DNA from: an uncultured Selenomonadales bacterium
GTDB taxonomy: Bacteria; Bacillota_C; Negativicutes; Selenomonadales; Selenomonadaceae
Assembly: GCA_937916025.1 (NCBI GenBank)
Contig: CALGGX010000326.1
Span: 1 to 6,651 of the forward strand
Direction of reading: 5' to 3'
DNA: 6,651 nt
Each line of letters opens with the position of its first letter. Within the stretch, counting starts at the first letter, position 1. The notes below the pieces were generated by a model. It worked only from the letters and a program-made list of their open reading frames with translations. It was not told the origin of the DNA and ran no database searches. A program made the position numbers and the translations under genes. Below, one piece after another: positions 5,586-6,651 of the stretch.

Positions 5586-6651
5586 ATGGCAATGACGGTT
5601 TTGCGAAACAGTCTGACGTCGATAGCACTCAAAGCCTTTGACAAGAGTGTTACGATGATTGGCAAGGCATTGACGAAGGTAGCCAACGGTCAGAAAATCG
5701 TCGATGCAAAAGATGACGCGTCACAGTACGCGATCTCACAGCGAATGCGGAATATGATCCGCGATCTCAATCAGTCGACAGAGAACATCCAGAACGACTC
5801 CACGATGTTGAAGGTGGCCGAAGGCGCGGTCTCAACGACAATCGACATCGTCAGGCAGATGCGAGAGAAAGCAGTCGAGGCGGCGGATGTCAACATGACG
5901 GATGCGGAAAGGCGAGCGAAGCAGAAAGAACTCGATGAACTCATCGAACAAGTCAATGACAATTCGCGAGTGCAGTTCAACGGCAAATATCTGCTCGACG
6001 GCGCATCTTCCCCGCTGTATTCGACAAAATACAGTCGCGAGGAACTGCTCGCGCGCGGTCTCAATTCCGCGTGGATTCGAGATTCAATCGATCTCGTCGA
6101 GAATACTTACGGCTTGAGTTTTCTCAGCAACACCGCAAAGTATCGGAAACTGGATGTTTATATCGATCAAGAAGGCGAAGGCGAAAATTCTTCACCCGTC
6201 ACGGCGAGTATCTCGCAGACGAAAGCAGGCACGATTGAGCTTCATGTCAACGCAAATTATTTCGACGAAAATTACATGCGCAATGCGAACGGCATTTCAA
6301 CCGAAGAAAACGGGCTGTATCTCGACCGGCACATCGCCCGCGCAATGACCGAAGCAGTGTTGCTTTCCAATGTGGAATATTTCGATACAATCAAAGAACA
6401 GTATTCGGATATTTACAACGGCTTGCTGTCGATCATGGACGGCGGCGACGACGACAATTTTGCCATCGACAGCGGCTATACCAAGATGCGCTACATGGCG
6501 AAGCAGACTTCGGTTCCGACCGAGGATTTCATTCGCGAATTTGCAAAATGTCTTGCCGAAGATTGGCCGAAAACCGGCTCACTCGATGCGACAATCGCTC
6601 ATGCAACGGGCGGCGCAATTCAAAACAAAGCCGATCTCGATACGCGAGTTG
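5586..6651 (+). CDS. Flagellin with inserted, degenerate flagellinolysin-like peptidase domain (3' end cut off)
   Basis: 355 codons are visible and the frame is open at the right edge. Residues 1 to about 140 are a flagellin D0/D1 region: heptad-like helices with DAKDDASQYAISQRM (40-54), LKVAEGAVSTTIDI (75-88) and QFNGKYLLDG (130-139). From about 145 a large insert replaces the usual variable domain. Its segment YLDRHIARAMTEAVLLSNVEYF (245-266 region) matches, as I remember it, the YLDRTIAHE-THAV--NV-YF core of gluzincin-type domains in flagellinolysins, and GYTKMRYMAKQ (297-307) matches the end of that domain. The zinc motif HExxH is replaced by R252-A-M-T-E256, so two His ligands and the catalytic Glu are gone; D275 falls near the expected third ligand. 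It should therefore be a structural or binding insert rather than a protease. The ATG at 5586 has GGAGG at 5570-5574. The C-terminal flagellin half, needed for polymerisation, lies outside the window. Confidence 0.85.
   Translation, partial: MAMTVLRNSLTSIALKAFDKSVTMIGKALTKVANGQKIVDAKDDASQYAISQRMRNMIRDLNQSTENIQNDSTMLKVAEGAVSTTIDIVRQMREKAVEAADVNMTDAERRAKQKELDELIEQVNDNSRVQFNGKYLLDGASSPLYSTKYSREELLARGLNSAWIRDSIDLVENTYGLSFLSNTAKYRKLDVYIDQEGEGENSSPVTASISQTKAGTIELHVNANYFDENYMRNANGISTEENGLYLDRHIARAMTEAVLLSNVEYFDTIKEQYSDIYNGLLSIMDGGDDDNFAIDSGYTKMRYMAKQTSVPTEDFIREFAKCLAEDWPKTGSLDATIAHATGGAIQNKADLDTRV

Noticed and set aside
1..6651. HIP1-type octamer (GCGATCGC) repeats as in cyanobacteria
   Set aside because: CGATCG and GATCGATC are frequent, but the exact octamer is not enriched on reading, and the gene content does not suggest a cyanobacterium.

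Overview
The window carries five genes on the minus strand (about positions 1 to 5341) and one divergent gene on the plus strand (5586 to the right edge). Base composition is near balanced. The flagellin sequence style, an ATP-type PEP carboxykinase, an LCP (LytR-CpsA-Psr) protein and strong sigma-A-type promoters suggest an anaerobic Firmicute. My best guess is the Negativicutes (Selenomonas-like), a recollection of protein style rather than a proof. No tRNA, rRNA, CRISPR array or transposase is visible.

Right to left on the minus strand there is a cell-envelope cluster. It starts with an LCP-family membrane protein (4190-5341) with its own promoter at 5382-5410. A NodB-type polysaccharide deacetylase lipoprotein (3271-4170) follows after 19 bp. 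Then comes a 206-bp gap filled with repeats: two 78-bp direct repeats, each holding a perfect 12-bp inverted repeat, and a run of degenerate heptamers. Next is a membrane-anchored serine hydrolase of the class A beta-lactamase/penicillin-binding fold (2147-3064). After 28 bp follows an AmmeMemoRadiSam-type radical SAM enzyme (1279-2118). The -35 box of a near-consensus promoter begins on the base right after the radical SAM stop codon and drives pckA (1216 leftwards, cut by the window edge after 405 codons).

On the plus strand a flagellin gene (5586 to the edge) has a sigma-A-like promoter and a leader of about 90 nt. The leader can form two small hairpins showing AGGA and GGAG in their loops, the second one being the Shine-Dalgarno itself. 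This is the layout expected of a CsrA-repressed flagellin leader. The flagellin has a normal N-terminal D0/D1 region followed by a large insert. That insert resembles the metallopeptidase domain of flagellinolysins, but the HExxH zinc site reads R-A-M-T-E, so it looks like a catalytically dead pseudo-peptidase displayed on the filament.

The most unusual items are the degenerate peptidase domain in the flagellin, the paired leader hairpins, the repeat block inside the envelope gene cluster, and the promoter abutting the radical SAM stop codon.
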